A stretch of DNA of 64,000 nt from Nocardioides sp. dk884 (GCF_009557055.1 NZ_CP045649.1:372001-436000); one strand, 5' to 3'; numbered from the stretch's first letter, positions 49,457 through 58,232 are shown. Notes: generated from the sequence alone by a model not told the origin. Translations and numbers: made by a program.

Positions 49457-50218
49457 ATGGGTTCGCTCGAGGGCAGGGTCGCGCTGGTGACGGGCGCAGG
49501 TCAGGGCGTCGGTCAGGGCATCGCCCTCGCGCTGGGCGCCGAGGGCGCCGACGTCGCGGTGCTCGGTCGCACGCCGGCCAAGCTGGAGACGACCTGCGAG
49601 CTGCTGCGCGAGCGCGGGGTCCGGGCCGAGGCGTTCGCCTTCGACGTCGCGGACACCCCCGGCGTGCCCGCCGTGGTCGACGCCGTGGCCGCCCGGTTCG
49701 GGCGCATCGACATCCTGGTCAACAACGCCTACACCGGCGCCTTCGGCCCGCTGCTGGAGCTGAGCGACGAGCAGTTCCAGCGCGGCTTCGTCTCCGGCCC
49801 GTTCGCGACGATGGCGATGATGCGCGCCTGCCACCCCCACCTCGCGGCCAGCGGCAACGGCCACATCGTCAACCTGGTCACCTCCGCGATGGTGCGCTGG
49901 GACCCCTCGACGTACGGCTCGTACGCCGCGGCGAAGCAGGCCGTGCGCTCGCTGACCCGCACCGCCGCGGTCGAGTGGGCCCGCGACGGCATCCGCGCCA
50001 ACTGCATCGCCCCGCACGCCCTGTCGCCGGGGCTGAAGGCGTGGACCGAGGCGTTCCCGGAGGAGGCGGCGGAGTTCACCGCGACCATCCCCGCCGGGCG
50101 CATCGGCGAGTGTGAGGACGACATCGGCCGGGCGGTCGTCGCGCTGGTCGGCGACGACCTGCGCTACCTGACCGGTGCCACCCTCCCGCTGGACGGCGGA
50201 CAGGCCTTCTTCGGCTGA
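49457..50218 (+). CDS. Short-chain dehydrogenase/reductase
   Basis: A 253-residue SDR with TGAGQGVGQGIAL, ILVNNAYTGAFG, Ser in VTSAMVRWDPSTYG and YAAAKQA. GGAGGAGGG (49443-49451) is an excellent ribosome site for ATG 49457. It is divergent from the fadD gene and carries its own motif copy. Probably acts on a hydroxyacyl-CoA or hydroxysteroid. Confidence 0.83.
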   Translation: MGSLEGRVALVTGAGQGVGQGIALALGAEGADVAVLGRTPAKLETTCELLRERGVRAEAFAFDVADTPGVPAVVDAVAARFGRIDILVNNAYTGAFGPLLELSDEQFQRGFVSGPFATMAMMRACHPHLAASGNGHIVNLVTSAMVRWDPSTYGSYAAAKQAVRSLTRTAAVEWARDGIRANCIAPHALSPGLKAWTEAFPEEAAEFTATIPAGRIGECEDDIGRAVVALVGDDLRYLTGATLPLDGGQAFFG

Positions 50219-50220
50219 GG

Positions 50221-50242
50221 AGCAGGGGGCGAGAGCCCTGCT
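50221..50242. terminator. Hairpin after the SDR gene
   Basis: AGCAGGGGGC and GCCCTGCT pair around a GAGA loop with a two-base bulge. It lies two bases past the stop and just before the promoter of the ABC operon. Confidence 0.45.
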
Positions 50243-50252
50243 GAAATCGGCC

Positions 50253-50303
50253 TCCCGGTCAGTGAGAAACCGCGTGTGGCCTCCACCACACGAGCCCTAG
50301 CGT
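50253..50303 (+). promoter_or_regulatory. Candidate promoter of the ABC-amidase operon: 15-bp motif plus TAGCGT
   Basis: TCCCGGTCAGTGAGA (50253-50267) fits 14 of 15 motif positions. TAGCGT (50298-50303) fits TAnnnT and is exactly 40.5 bp downstream, centre to centre. A leader of roughly 125 nt would precede the permease ATG. Confidence 0.58.
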
Positions 50304-50391
50304 CAGCGTTTCGCCGGCTCGGCCGTGCGTCCCCCCGCGTCACGTTCTCCGGCCGGTCTCCCGACCGGCCCGCCCGAAGGGAACTCCCTGG

Positions 50392-50436
50392 ATGTCAACC
50401 GCAGCTCGTGTGTCACCGGCCGGACGTGGCCGCTGA
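50392..50436 (+). CDS. Possible 14-residue leader peptide coupled to the permease start
   Basis: ATG at 50392 opens a 14-codon frame, MSTAARVSPAGRGR, preceded by GAAGGGA (50376-50382). Its TGA (50434-50436) overlaps the permease ATG (50436-50438) as TGATG. The permease ATG itself has no ribosome site, so reinitiation after this small frame is a reasonable way to start it. Too short to judge by composition. Confidence 0.4.
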   Translation: MSTAARVSPAGRGR

Positions 50437-51386
50437 TGCGCACAGCACTGATTCGCATCGGCGAGCTCGTCGCCGTGCTGATGATCGTGAGCTTCGGCGT
50501 CTTCATGCTGGTCTCGCTGCTGCCCGGCGACCCGGCCGTCTCCATCCTCGGCGACGGCCGCAGCCCTGAGGAGTACGCCGCCAAGCGCGCTGAGCTCGGG
50601 CTCGACGACAACGTCCTCGTGCGCTACCTGGACTGGTTCGGGTCCGCCCTGCGCGGCGACCTGGGCACCTCGTTGATCCCGCCGCAGAACGACGTCGTGG
50701 ACCGCATCCTCGGCGCGCTCCCGGTGAGCGTCCAGCTCGCCGCGATGGGTCTGCTGATGGCGCTGGCGATGGCGATCCCGCTGGCCATGTGGAGCGCCTC
50801 GCGCCCCGGCGGCCTGGTCGACCGGGTCATCGGGGCCTCGATGTTCGCGGTGCTCTCGGTGCCGTCGTTCCTCGCGGGCCTGCTGCTGATCGCCGTCTTC
50901 GCCAACGGCCTCGGCTGGTTCCCGCGCGCCCAGTGGGTGCGCATCACCGAGGACCCCCTCGGCAGCCTCTACCACTCCTTCCTGCCCGCGCTGACCATCG
51001 CGCTGATGGAGCTGGCCACGTTCACGCGCGTGCTGCGCAACGACCTGATCGGCACGCTCAACGAGGACTACATCCTCGCGGCGAAGGCGAAGGGGATGCC
51101 GCCGTGGCGGATCCTCGTCGTCGACGCGCTGCGCCCCTCGTCGTTCTCGCTGATCACGCTGCTCGGCATCAGCATGGGCCGCCTCGTGGGCAGCACGGTG
51201 ATCGTCGAGTACCTCTTCGCGCTGCCCGGCATGGGCGGTGTGGTGGTGAACGCCGCCAACCAGGGCGACTACCCGCTGGTCCAGGGCTCCGTGCTCGTCA
51301 TCGCGGCGATCTACGTGCTCGTGAACGCCGGTATCGACCTCTCCTATGGCTACCTCGACCCAAGGACCCGCCGTGTTCATGCCTAG
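50436..51386 (+). CDS. ABC transporter permease, DppB-like
   Basis: The 316-residue membrane protein is the first permease of a Dpp/Opp-type importer: N-terminal helix RIGELVAVLMIVSFGVFMLV, SLLPGDPA, LGLDDNVLVRYLDWFGSALRGDLGTS, six hydrophobic segments, and the EAA-like loop DYILAAKAKGMPPWRILVVDAL. ATG 50436 is the best start by homology. The next gene begins within its last codons. The operon order permease-permease-ATPase-ATPase is standard for the family; the binding protein is absent from the operon. Confidence 0.87.
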   Translation: MRTALIRIGELVAVLMIVSFGVFMLVSLLPGDPAVSILGDGRSPEEYAAKRAELGLDDNVLVRYLDWFGSALRGDLGTSLIPPQNDVVDRILGALPVSVQLAAMGLLMALAMAIPLAMWSASRPGGLVDRVIGASMFAVLSVPSFLAGLLLIAVFANGLGWFPRAQWVRITEDPLGSLYHSFLPALTIALMELATFTRVLRNDLIGTLNEDYILAAKAKGMPPWRILVVDALRPSSFSLITLLGISMGRLVGSTVIVEYLFALPGMGGVVVNAANQGDYPLVQGSVLVIAAIYVLVNAGIDLSYGYLDPRTRRVHA

Positions 51387-52416
51387 GAAGCAGACCCCCG
51401 AGGGGTCCTCGCTGACCCGTTCCCAGCTCGGTGCCGTCGGCGCCGGCCTCCTGCTCGCCGGTGTGGCGCTGCTGGTGGTCGGCTGGTCGGCCCCGCTCGT
51501 GCTGTTCGCCAAGGCGGTGCTCGTCCTGGCGGGCGTCATCGTCGCCTCCCAGGGCCTGTCCCGCATCGTCTGGGCCGTCCGCGGCCGGCGCCCCGACATC
51601 CTGGTCTACCTGTGCTCGGCGTGGCTGATCGCGCTGATCACCGTGGCGGTCCTCGCCCCGGTGCTGCCGCTGGGCGAGCACGTCGACGTCGCCTCGGCGC
51701 TCACCGCGCCGACGTACCAGACCCCGGAGCTGCTCTCCGAGCACCCGCTCGGCACCAACAACTACGGCCTGGACCTGCTGGCGCGCTCGATCTACGGCGC
51801 GCGCACCTCGCTGATGATCTCGCTGCTCGCGGTCGCGATCGGCACCGTCGTGGGCGGCGCGATCGGCATCGTGGCGGGCTACTTCCGCTCCGGCGTCGAC
51901 AGCGTCGTCGGCATCTTCACCAACGCGCTGCTCGCGGTGCCGCCGCTGATCCTGCTGATCGCGCTGGGCACCGTGCTGGACCCGAAGATCCGCAACATCG
52001 CCCTGGCGCTGGCCATCATCACCATCCCGAGCATGATCCGGCTGGCGCGGGCGAACACCATCGCCTTCGCCCAGCGCGAGTTCGTGCTCGCGGCCCGCGC
52101 GATGGGCGCCACCCGGCTGCGGGTGATGGTCCGCGAGCTCACGCCCAACGTCATGCTGCCGGTGTTCTCGATGATGATCGTGATGATCTCGGTGCTGATC
52201 GTCGCCGAGGCCTCGCTCAGCTTCCTCGGGCTCGGCATCCAGGCTCCCGAGCCCACCTGGGGCAACATGATCTCCGAGGGCGAGGGCGGCACCATGCAGG
52301 ACTTCCCGCACGTCGTCCTGGTGCCGGGCACGTTCCTGTTCCTCACTGTTTTCTCCTTCAACCTGCTGGGCGAGAAGGCCCAGAAGCGTTGGGACGCAAG
52401 GAGCGCGAAGATATGA
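51373..52416 (+). CDS. ABC transporter permease, DppC-like
   Basis: The 347-residue product is the second permease: two extra N-terminal helices (LGAVGAGLLLAGVALLVVG region), then HPLGTNNYGLDLLARSIYGARTSL, the EAA loop EFVLAARAMGATRLRVMVRELTPN, and LGLGIQAPEPTWGNMI. The GTG at 51373 has AAGGA at 51362-51366 and is favoured; ATG 51379 is the alternative. It overlaps the preceding gene by 14 bp and the following by 4 bp. The N-terminal helical pair is unusual for DppC. Confidence 0.86.
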   Translation: MFMPRKQTPEGSSLTRSQLGAVGAGLLLAGVALLVVGWSAPLVLFAKAVLVLAGVIVASQGLSRIVWAVRGRRPDILVYLCSAWLIALITVAVLAPVLPLGEHVDVASALTAPTYQTPELLSEHPLGTNNYGLDLLARSIYGARTSLMISLLAVAIGTVVGGAIGIVAGYFRSGVDSVVGIFTNALLAVPPLILLIALGTVLDPKIRNIALALAIITIPSMIRLARANTIAFAQREFVLAARAMGATRLRVMVRELTPNVMLPVFSMMIVMISVLIVAEASLSFLGLGIQAPEPTWGNMISEGEGGTMQDFPHVVLVPGTFLFLTVFSFNLLGEKAQKRWDARSAKI

Positions 52417-53456
52417 CGAGTCATCCCATCCTCGAGGTCGAGGACGTCCGCACCGAGTTCGCCACTCCCCGCGGCCTGGTCCGCGCGGTCGACGGGGTCT
52501 CGCTGACGCTCCGCCCGGGGGAGACCCTGGGCATCGTCGGCGAGTCCGGGTCGGGCAAGTCGGTGCTCGGGCGCACGATCATGGGCCTGATCACCAACGG
52601 CCCCACGACCACCGTCAGCGGCATCGTCCGGCTGGCCGGCCAGGACGTCCACGCGATCTCGCCCAGCCAGCGGCGCAAGCTCTGGGGCCCCAAGGTCGCG
52701 ATGGTCTTCCAGGACCCGATGACCTCGCTGAACCCGGTCAAGAAGGTCGGCGTCCACATCACCGAGGCGCTGCGCCTGCACCTGGGCGTCGGCAAGGCCG
52801 AGGCGCGCGAGCGGGCGGTCGACCTGCTCAAGAAGGTCGGCATCCCCGAGCCCGCGCGACGGATGAACCAGTACCCCCACGAGCTCTCCGGCGGCATGCG
52901 GCAGCGCGTGGTCATCGCGATGGCGCTGTCGTGCGACCCCGAGCTGCTGATCGCCGACGAGCCGACCACTGCCCTCGACGTGACGGTGCAGAAGCAGATC
53001 CTGGACCTGCTCGCCTCGCTCAGCACCACCATGAACATGGCGACGATCCTGATCAGCCACGACCTCGGCGCCGTCGAGGGCCGCACCGACCGGGTGCAGG
53101 TGATGTACGCCGGCCGGGTCGTGGAGACCGCGCACACCGGCACGGTCTTCGCCGCGCCCACGCACCCCTACGCCGAGGCGCTGCTGGCCTCGATCCCGCG
53201 GCTGCAGGACGCCCCGCACACGCTGCTGCGCGCCATCAACGGCACCCCGCCGGACATGGCGAACCCGCCCTCGGGCTGCCGCTTCGCCCCGCGCTGCGTC
53301 TACGCCACGGACCGGTGCCGCACCGAGACTCCGCTGCTGGAGGACCGCGGCACCTCGCAGGAGCCGCACCTCGCGGCCTGCCACTACCCGCTGTCGGCGC
53401 CCGGGGCCGCGAGCCCCGACCCCGCGCCGGCCGGCCTCGTGAAGGAGATCAACTGA
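52413..53456 (+). CDS. ABC transporter ATPase, DppD-like
   Basis: The 347-residue ATPase has Walker A GESGSGKS (about 43-50), Q-loop MVFQDPMTSLNP, signature ELSGGMRQRV, Walker B LLIADEPTTALD and H-loop ISHDLG. The C-terminal oligopeptide-transporter region PPSGCRFAPRCVYATDRC follows. AAGGAG precedes the ATG, which overlaps the permease stop (ATGA). It pairs with the next ATPase. Confidence 0.9.
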   Translation: MTSHPILEVEDVRTEFATPRGLVRAVDGVSLTLRPGETLGIVGESGSGKSVLGRTIMGLITNGPTTTVSGIVRLAGQDVHAISPSQRRKLWGPKVAMVFQDPMTSLNPVKKVGVHITEALRLHLGVGKAEARERAVDLLKKVGIPEPARRMNQYPHELSGGMRQRVVIAMALSCDPELLIADEPTTALDVTVQKQILDLLASLSTTMNMATILISHDLGAVEGRTDRVQVMYAGRVVETAHTGTVFAAPTHPYAEALLASIPRLQDAPHTLLRAINGTPPDMANPPSGCRFAPRCVYATDRCRTETPLLEDRGTSQEPHLAACHYPLSAPGAASPDPAPAGLVKEIN

Positions 53457-54445
53457 TGGCAGGCAGCGGAACCGCCCACATGCGCTCCTCGGACTCCCCG
53501 GTCCTCAGCGTCGACGACCTCGTCGTGGAGTTCCCGGTCGGGCGCAAGCAGAAGGTGCACGCCGTCTCCGGGCTCAACCTCGACCTGCTCCCCGGCGAGA
53601 CGCTGGGCATCCTCGGCGAGTCCGGCTGCGGCAAGTCCACCGCCGGCCGCGCGGTCATGCAGCTGCCCGCGCCGACGTCCGGGCGGGTACGCCTCGGCGA
53701 TCGGGAGCTCACCGGGCTCAAGACCCGCGACCTGCGCAAGGCACGGGCGCGGATGCAGATGATCATGCAGGACCCCACCTCCTCGCTGAACCCGCGCCGC
53801 AAGGTCAAGGACCTGGTCGCCGAGGGCCTCGCGATCTGGGGCTACGACGGCACCGCGGAGGAGAAGGAGACGCTGATCCGCGAGACCCTCACCGCGGTCG
53901 GGCTCGACCCGACGGTCGTGTGGGAGCGGCGTCCGCACGAGCTCTCCGGTGGTCAGTGCCAGCGCGTGTGCATCGCGCGGGCGCTGATGATGAACCCCGA
54001 GGTGCTCATCTGCGACGAGCCGGTCTCGTCCCTGGACGTCTCGGTGCAGGCGCAGATCCTCAACCTGCTCGAGCGCACCAAGGAGCAGTACGACCTGAGC
54101 ATGATCTTCATCGCCCACGACGTGTCGGTGGTCAAGAACATCAGCGACCGGGTGATGGTGCTCTACCTGGGCAAGACCTGCGAGGTCATCCCGTCCGCCG
54201 ACATGGAGGTGCGTGCCGCGCACCCCTACACCCGGATGCTGCTCGCCTCGATCCCCGGCGCCGGTGACCGCGAGGTCGCCAGCTCCGCGGCCGCCGTCGA
54301 GCTGCCCTCGCCGCTCAACCCGCCCTCGGGCTGCCGCTTCCGCACCCGCTGCCCGCTGGCCACCGAGCGCTGCGCGGCCGAGGAGCCCCAGCTGCGCGAG
54401 CTGCACCCAGGCCAGTTCGTCGCCTGCCACCACCCGGTCGGGTAG
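53456..54445 (+). CDS. ABC transporter ATPase, DppF-like
   Basis: The 329-residue ATPase has Walker A GESGCGKST, signature ELSGGQCQRV, Walker B VLICDEPVSSLD, H-loop IAHDVS and the C-terminal PPSGCRFRTRCPLATERC motif. The signature has Cys in place of the usual Gln-Arg pattern (GGQCQRV rather than GGQRQRV). Start ATG 53456 overlaps the previous TGA; GAAGGAG is nine bases upstream. Confidence 0.9.
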   Translation: MAGSGTAHMRSSDSPVLSVDDLVVEFPVGRKQKVHAVSGLNLDLLPGETLGILGESGCGKSTAGRAVMQLPAPTSGRVRLGDRELTGLKTRDLRKARARMQMIMQDPTSSLNPRRKVKDLVAEGLAIWGYDGTAEEKETLIRETLTAVGLDPTVVWERRPHELSGGQCQRVCIARALMMNPEVLICDEPVSSLDVSVQAQILNLLERTKEQYDLSMIFIAHDVSVVKNISDRVMVLYLGKTCEVIPSADMEVRAAHPYTRMLLASIPGAGDREVASSAAAVELPSPLNPPSGCRFRTRCPLATERCAAEEPQLRELHPGQFVACHHPVG

Positions 54446-54451
54446 GAAGAC

Positions 54452-55855
54452 ATGGACCTCTCGCTGGGTGACGCCACCGCGACCGCCGACGCCGTACGTC
54501 GGGGGGAGGTGTCGGCGCGCGAGGTCGTCGAGGCGGCGATCGCGCGCATCGAGAAGCTCGACCCGACGCTGAACGCCGTCGTCGGCGAGCGCTTCGAGCA
54601 GGCGCTCGCCGAGGTCGACGCGGGCCTCCCGGACGGCCCGCTGCGCGGCGTACCGACGCTGGTGAAGACGCTGTCGACCGACGTCGCCGGCCTGCCCACC
54701 ACCGGCGGCAGCCGGCTGTTCCGCGACAAGGTCGCCACGAGCGACAGCGAGCTCGTGGCGCGCTACCGGCGCGCCGGGATGGTGGTCCTCGGGATCACCA
54801 ACACCCCCGAGCTGGGCAAGAACGCCAGCACCGAGCCGCTGCTCTACGGCCCCACGCACAACCCGTGGAACCCGGCGTACTCCCCGGGCGGGTCGAGCGG
54901 CGGGTCCGCGGCGGCGGTCGCCTCCGGCATGGTCCCGGTCGCGCACGGCAACGACGGCGGCGGCTCGATCCGGATCCCCGCCGCGATGTGCGGGCTGTTC
55001 GGGCTCAAGCCGAGCCGGGGCCGGGTGCCCGCGGCGCCGTACCTCTCGGGGCTCTCGAACCCCACCAGCGTGCACCACGCGCTGACCACCACCGTCCGCG
55101 ACTCCGCGCTGCTGCTCGACGTCTCCCACGGCCGGGTGCCGGGGGCGCCGTTCGACGCCCCGACCCCGTCGGGGACGTTCCTCGCTGCGGCCGGACGCGA
55201 CCCGGGCAGGCTGCGGATCGGCGTCGCGACGTCGGTGCCCGACGGCCCGCCCACCTCCCCGGAGTACGTCGCGGCGGTGCGGCGCACCGCCGACCTGCTC
55301 ACCTCCCTGGGCCACGAGGTCCGCGAGGTCACGCTCGGCTACCGCTACGCCGAGATGGCGCCGTGGTCGGGTCTGGTCATGGGCGCCTCGCTGGCCGCGC
55401 TGGTCGACGACCGGCTGGCCGAGCTCGGCCGCGAGCTGCGCGAGGACGACCTGGAGCCGTTCACCCGCGGGATGTACGAGCACTACCGCCAGGTGCCGGC
55501 TGCCGAGGTCGCGCGGGCCCTGCAGGGCTTCGAGCGCACCGGTCGCAGCATCGGCGCGATGTTCGCCGACCTCGACGTGGTGCTGACGCCGGTGCTGTGC
55601 CAGCCCACCCCGCAGCTGGGGTTCCTGGACACGACCGACCCCGCAGCGATGTACGAGCGTGCGTCGAGCTACTCCGCCTACACCAGCCCGGGCAACGTCT
55701 CCGGCGCCCCCGCGATGTCGGTCCCCGCCGGCCTCGACGAGCGCGGCCTCCCGCTGGGCGCGCACTTCTTCACCGACCTGGGCGGGGAGGAGCTGCTGCT
55801 CTCCCTCGCCGCCCAGCTCGAGCAGGCCGCCCCCTGGCCGACCCGCGCTCCGTAG
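54452..55855 (+). CDS. Amidase signature family hydrolase
   Basis: The 467-residue product belongs to the amidase signature family. The Ser-cisSer-Lys triad is Lys72 (TLVKTL), Ser148 (SPGGSSGGSAAAVASG) and Ser172 (NDGGGSIRIPA). It lies six bases after the DppF-like gene, so it is the last gene of the ABC operon. No signal peptide is visible, so it should act inside the cell on what the importer brings in. Neither GatA partners nor other amidotransferase genes are near. An amide-linked substrate, such as an amino-acid conjugate, would fit (inference). Confidence 0.85.
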   Translation: MDLSLGDATATADAVRRGEVSAREVVEAAIARIEKLDPTLNAVVGERFEQALAEVDAGLPDGPLRGVPTLVKTLSTDVAGLPTTGGSRLFRDKVATSDSELVARYRRAGMVVLGITNTPELGKNASTEPLLYGPTHNPWNPAYSPGGSSGGSAAAVASGMVPVAHGNDGGGSIRIPAAMCGLFGLKPSRGRVPAAPYLSGLSNPTSVHHALTTTVRDSALLLDVSHGRVPGAPFDAPTPSGTFLAAAGRDPGRLRIGVATSVPDGPPTSPEYVAAVRRTADLLTSLGHEVREVTLGYRYAEMAPWSGLVMGASLAALVDDRLAELGRELREDDLEPFTRGMYEHYRQVPAAEVARALQGFERTGRSIGAMFADLDVVLTPVLCQPTPQLGFLDTTDPAAMYERASSYSAYTSPGNVSGAPAMSVPAGLDERGLPLGAHFFTDLGGEELLLSLAAQLEQAAPWPTRAP

Positions 55856-55923
55856 GTCGAGCGTGCCGTGGGTCCGGTGCGCCGTGGGTGCGGTGCGGTG
55901 GGGTCCTCTCGGCGGCGCAGCGG

Positions 55924-56337
55924 TCAGGCAGACAACCCCTGTGCTGCCATCCACTCGGGGTCGGGGTCGACCTGCTGCACGAGCTCGATGACGAGTCCGT
56001 CCGGGCCGGCCACCTGAAGCCGGCGCTGTCCCCACGGCTCGGTGAGGAGTGGTGTGAGGATCTGGACCCGGTTGGACACCATTCGCTCGTGCTGGCCGTC
56101 GACGTCGTGCACGACGAGCGCGAGCATGGCGCCCTGAACCCGGTTCGCGGGCCCGACCCAGGTCTGGTGGTCGTGCCGGACGAAGTCGACGCGTAGCTCT
56201 TCGCGGTCCGGGTGCTGGGTGCTGACGTACCAGCCGAGATCCACCAGGATCGTGAAGCCGAGGTGCTCGGCGAACCATCCGCCGGCAGCAGTCGGATCCG
56301 TCGAGGCGAATGCCGCACCGATCTGAGTCACCTGCAT
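55924..56337 (-). CDS. VOC/glyoxalase-like protein
   Basis: A 137-residue protein of the vicinal-oxygen-chelate superfamily: MQVTQIGAAFASTDPTAAGGWFAEHLGF start, LALVVHDVDGQHERMVSN centre and LQVAGPDGLVIELVQQV end with the metal-type Glu. It is too divergent to name a reaction. The ATG at 56335-56337 is close behind GGGGAG. It stands alone between the amidase gene and the SOS-controlled HNH gene. Confidence 0.75.
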   Translation of the reverse strand: MQVTQIGAAFASTDPTAAGGWFAEHLGFTILVDLGWYVSTQHPDREELRVDFVRHDHQTWVGPANRVQGAMLALVVHDVDGQHERMVSNRVQILTPLLTEPWGQRRLQVAGPDGLVIELVQQVDPDPEWMAAQGLSA

Positions 56338-56495
56338 GAGCTCCCCGTTCTCGCTGTCTCGCGGTCGGGGCGAGAGTGTCAGTCGGTAGCGGCGGCGGCA
56401 ACTGCTTTCAGCGCTGTGCCTGCGTGGGAGCCCCCCGGCGGTCGAGCTCGTCGAGACGACGGCCGAGGAGGCTGAAACAGCGGTGGAGAAAACCA

Positions 56496-56524
56496 TTGCT
56501 CTCGAACGTTCGTTCGAGTAAGAT
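56496..56524 (+). promoter_or_regulatory. LexA (SOS) box filling the spacer of a sigma-70-type promoter
   Basis: TTGCTC (56496-56501) and TAAGAT (56519-56524) are -35 and -10 hexamers with a 17-bp spacer. The spacer is almost fully occupied by TCGAACGTTCGTTCGA (56502-56517), a perfect match to the actinobacterial SOS box TCGAAC-N4-GTTCGA. The ATG at 56530 follows the -10 after five bases. Confidence 0.85.
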
Positions 56525-56529
56525 GAGGC

Positions 56530-57840
56530 ATGGCCGATCCCGAGCTCCCCGAGTGCGACACTCCAGCCGCCGTGCTGGCGTTCGCGCAGCGCCGTCGGGC
56601 GGCAGCCCAGCGGGCGGAGATCGACGTCCTGGAGGCCGCTCTGGTGTGGGCGTCGATGCACCCCGAAGAGTCGGTCGCCGACGCGGCACCGGCGACCGGG
56701 TTGGTCTTCGGCGAGCTGGCCGTCCCGCTCGCTGGTGAGGGTGCTCCGCTGGTGGCGGAGTTCGCGCCCCTGGAGTTCGGTGCCGCGATCGGCCTGTCCA
56801 CCGACTCCGCCCGGTCCTTGGTCGGGGATGCGCTCGAGCTGGCACACCGCCTCAAGCGCACCTGGAAGCTGGTCCGCGCCGGCAAGGTCCCGCTGTGGAA
56901 GGCCCGGCGGCTCGCGCAGCTGACGACCACGCTGCCGCTGGACGGGGCGGAGTTCGTGGACCGCCAGCTCGCCGGGTTCGTGGGGAAGATCAGCTGGGCC
57001 GGGATCGAGCGGCTCGTCGATCAGGCCCGCGTCGCCTTCGACCCCGAAGGTGCGGAGAAGGAACGTCTCGCCTCAGTTGAGGGACGCCGGTTCGACGTCC
57101 ACACCGACAAGGCCATCCACGACGGGACCGTCCACGTGGAGGGGGTCCTCGACCTGGCCGACGCGATCGACCTGGACACCGCGATCCGCCAGGGCGCCGA
57201 AGAGCTGGCGGCGCTGGGTTCCAGCGATTGCCTCGATGTGCGCCGCTCGATGGCGGCCGGTGAGCTCGCCCGACGCCAGCTCGCCTTCGACCTACGGGGC
57301 GAGGCGGGCAGCGCCGGTGAAGGCGCCGCCTCGGTGGTGAAGCCGCGGCAGGTGGTCATCCACGTCCACCTCTCCCACGCGGCGATCAGCCGCGACGAGG
57401 CCGGGATCGCCCACGTCGAGGAGACCCGATCCATCGTGTCGACCGAGCAGGTCCGCGACTGGTGCAGCGGTGACGCCCAGGTGGTCGTCAAGCCGGTCAT
57501 CGACCTCGAGGCCCACCACCACACCGACGCCTACGCCGTCCCCGACCGGCTCGTCGAGCAGACCCGTCTCACCCAGCCGGTGTGCGCCTTCCCGTGGTGC
57601 GAGCGAACCGCGAGGCGTTGCGACACCGACCACGTCGTCGCCCATGGCGACGGCGGTCCGACCTGCAGCTGCAACCTGGCTCCGCTCTGCCGCCGACATC
57701 ATCGGGCCAAGACCCACACGGGCTGGACCTACGACAAGACCGACGCGGCGACGTACCTCTGGCGATCCCCACACGGGCTGCACCTGGTGAAGGACCACGG
57801 CACCACCCGGCTCGTCACCGCGCACCCGCCCGACGAGTAG
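56530..57840 (+). CDS. HNH endonuclease domain protein, DUF222 (REP13E12) family
   Basis: The 436-residue product has an N-terminal DUF222 region (about 20-300, with LSTDSARSLVGDALELAHRL and WKARRLAQLT) and a C-terminal HNH nuclease motif, CAFPWCERTARRCDTDHVV with HGDGGPTCSCNLAPLCRRHHRAKT. Mycobacterial REP13E12 genes are of this type, and several are SOS-induced; here a perfect LexA box controls the promoter. Function in the family is unclear but linked to DNA damage or mobile repeats. A decayed copy of its 3' end lies at 58011-58232. The start is probably leaderless. Confidence 0.87.
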   Translation: MADPELPECDTPAAVLAFAQRRRAAAQRAEIDVLEAALVWASMHPEESVADAAPATGLVFGELAVPLAGEGAPLVAEFAPLEFGAAIGLSTDSARSLVGDALELAHRLKRTWKLVRAGKVPLWKARRLAQLTTTLPLDGAEFVDRQLAGFVGKISWAGIERLVDQARVAFDPEGAEKERLASVEGRRFDVHTDKAIHDGTVHVEGVLDLADAIDLDTAIRQGAEELAALGSSDCLDVRRSMAAGELARRQLAFDLRGEAGSAGEGAASVVKPRQVVIHVHLSHAAISRDEAGIAHVEETRSIVSTEQVRDWCSGDAQVVVKPVIDLEAHHHTDAYAVPDRLVEQTRLTQPVCAFPWCERTARRCDTDHVVAHGDGGPTCSCNLAPLCRRHHRAKTHTGWTYDKTDAATYLWRSPHGLHLVKDHGTTRLVTAHPPDE

Positions 57841-58010
57841 ATCGACCGCCCCGGACCCCGCCTACATCCCGTCGGCGGGGCCGCATCCCTGTCCGGGCAC
57901 GGTTCGGTAGCGGTTGGCTTCATGCGAGTGTTCGGGACGCTCCTACATGTGCCCCAGGGGCGTGAGGAGGGGGTTCTCGAGGCATCGGTCGAGGTCGCGA
58001 CCGGCACAGG

Positions 58011-58232
58011 AGGCCCACCACCACACCGACGCCTACGCGATCCCCGACCGGCTCGTCGAGCAGACCCGTCTCACCCAGCCGGTGTGCGCGTTCCCGTGGG
58101 GCAAAGCCCGCGCGGCGCTGCGACGTACCTCTGGCGATCCCCCACGGGCTCCACCTGATGAAGGGCCGCGCTACCACGCGGCTCGTCACCGCGCACCCGC
58201 CCAACGAGTAGATCGACCGCCCCGGACCCCGC
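58011..58232 (+). pseudogene. Decayed partial duplicate of the DUF222/HNH gene 3' end
   Basis: From 58011 the sequence repeats the gene region beginning near 57509 almost base for base up to the CAFPW codons. It then skips about 134 bp, which removes the HNH core, and resumes at the codons for TYLWRSPHG, running through the stop and the following GATCGACCGCCCCGGACC downstream sequence. No intact frame remains. The interval 57841-58010 before it has no gene that I can support. Confidence 0.8.

Noticed and set aside
57841..58010. A gene in the spacer between the HNH gene and its remnant.
   Set aside because: Only short frames without ribosome sites or family features occur; part of it is the original downstream sequence of the HNH gene.
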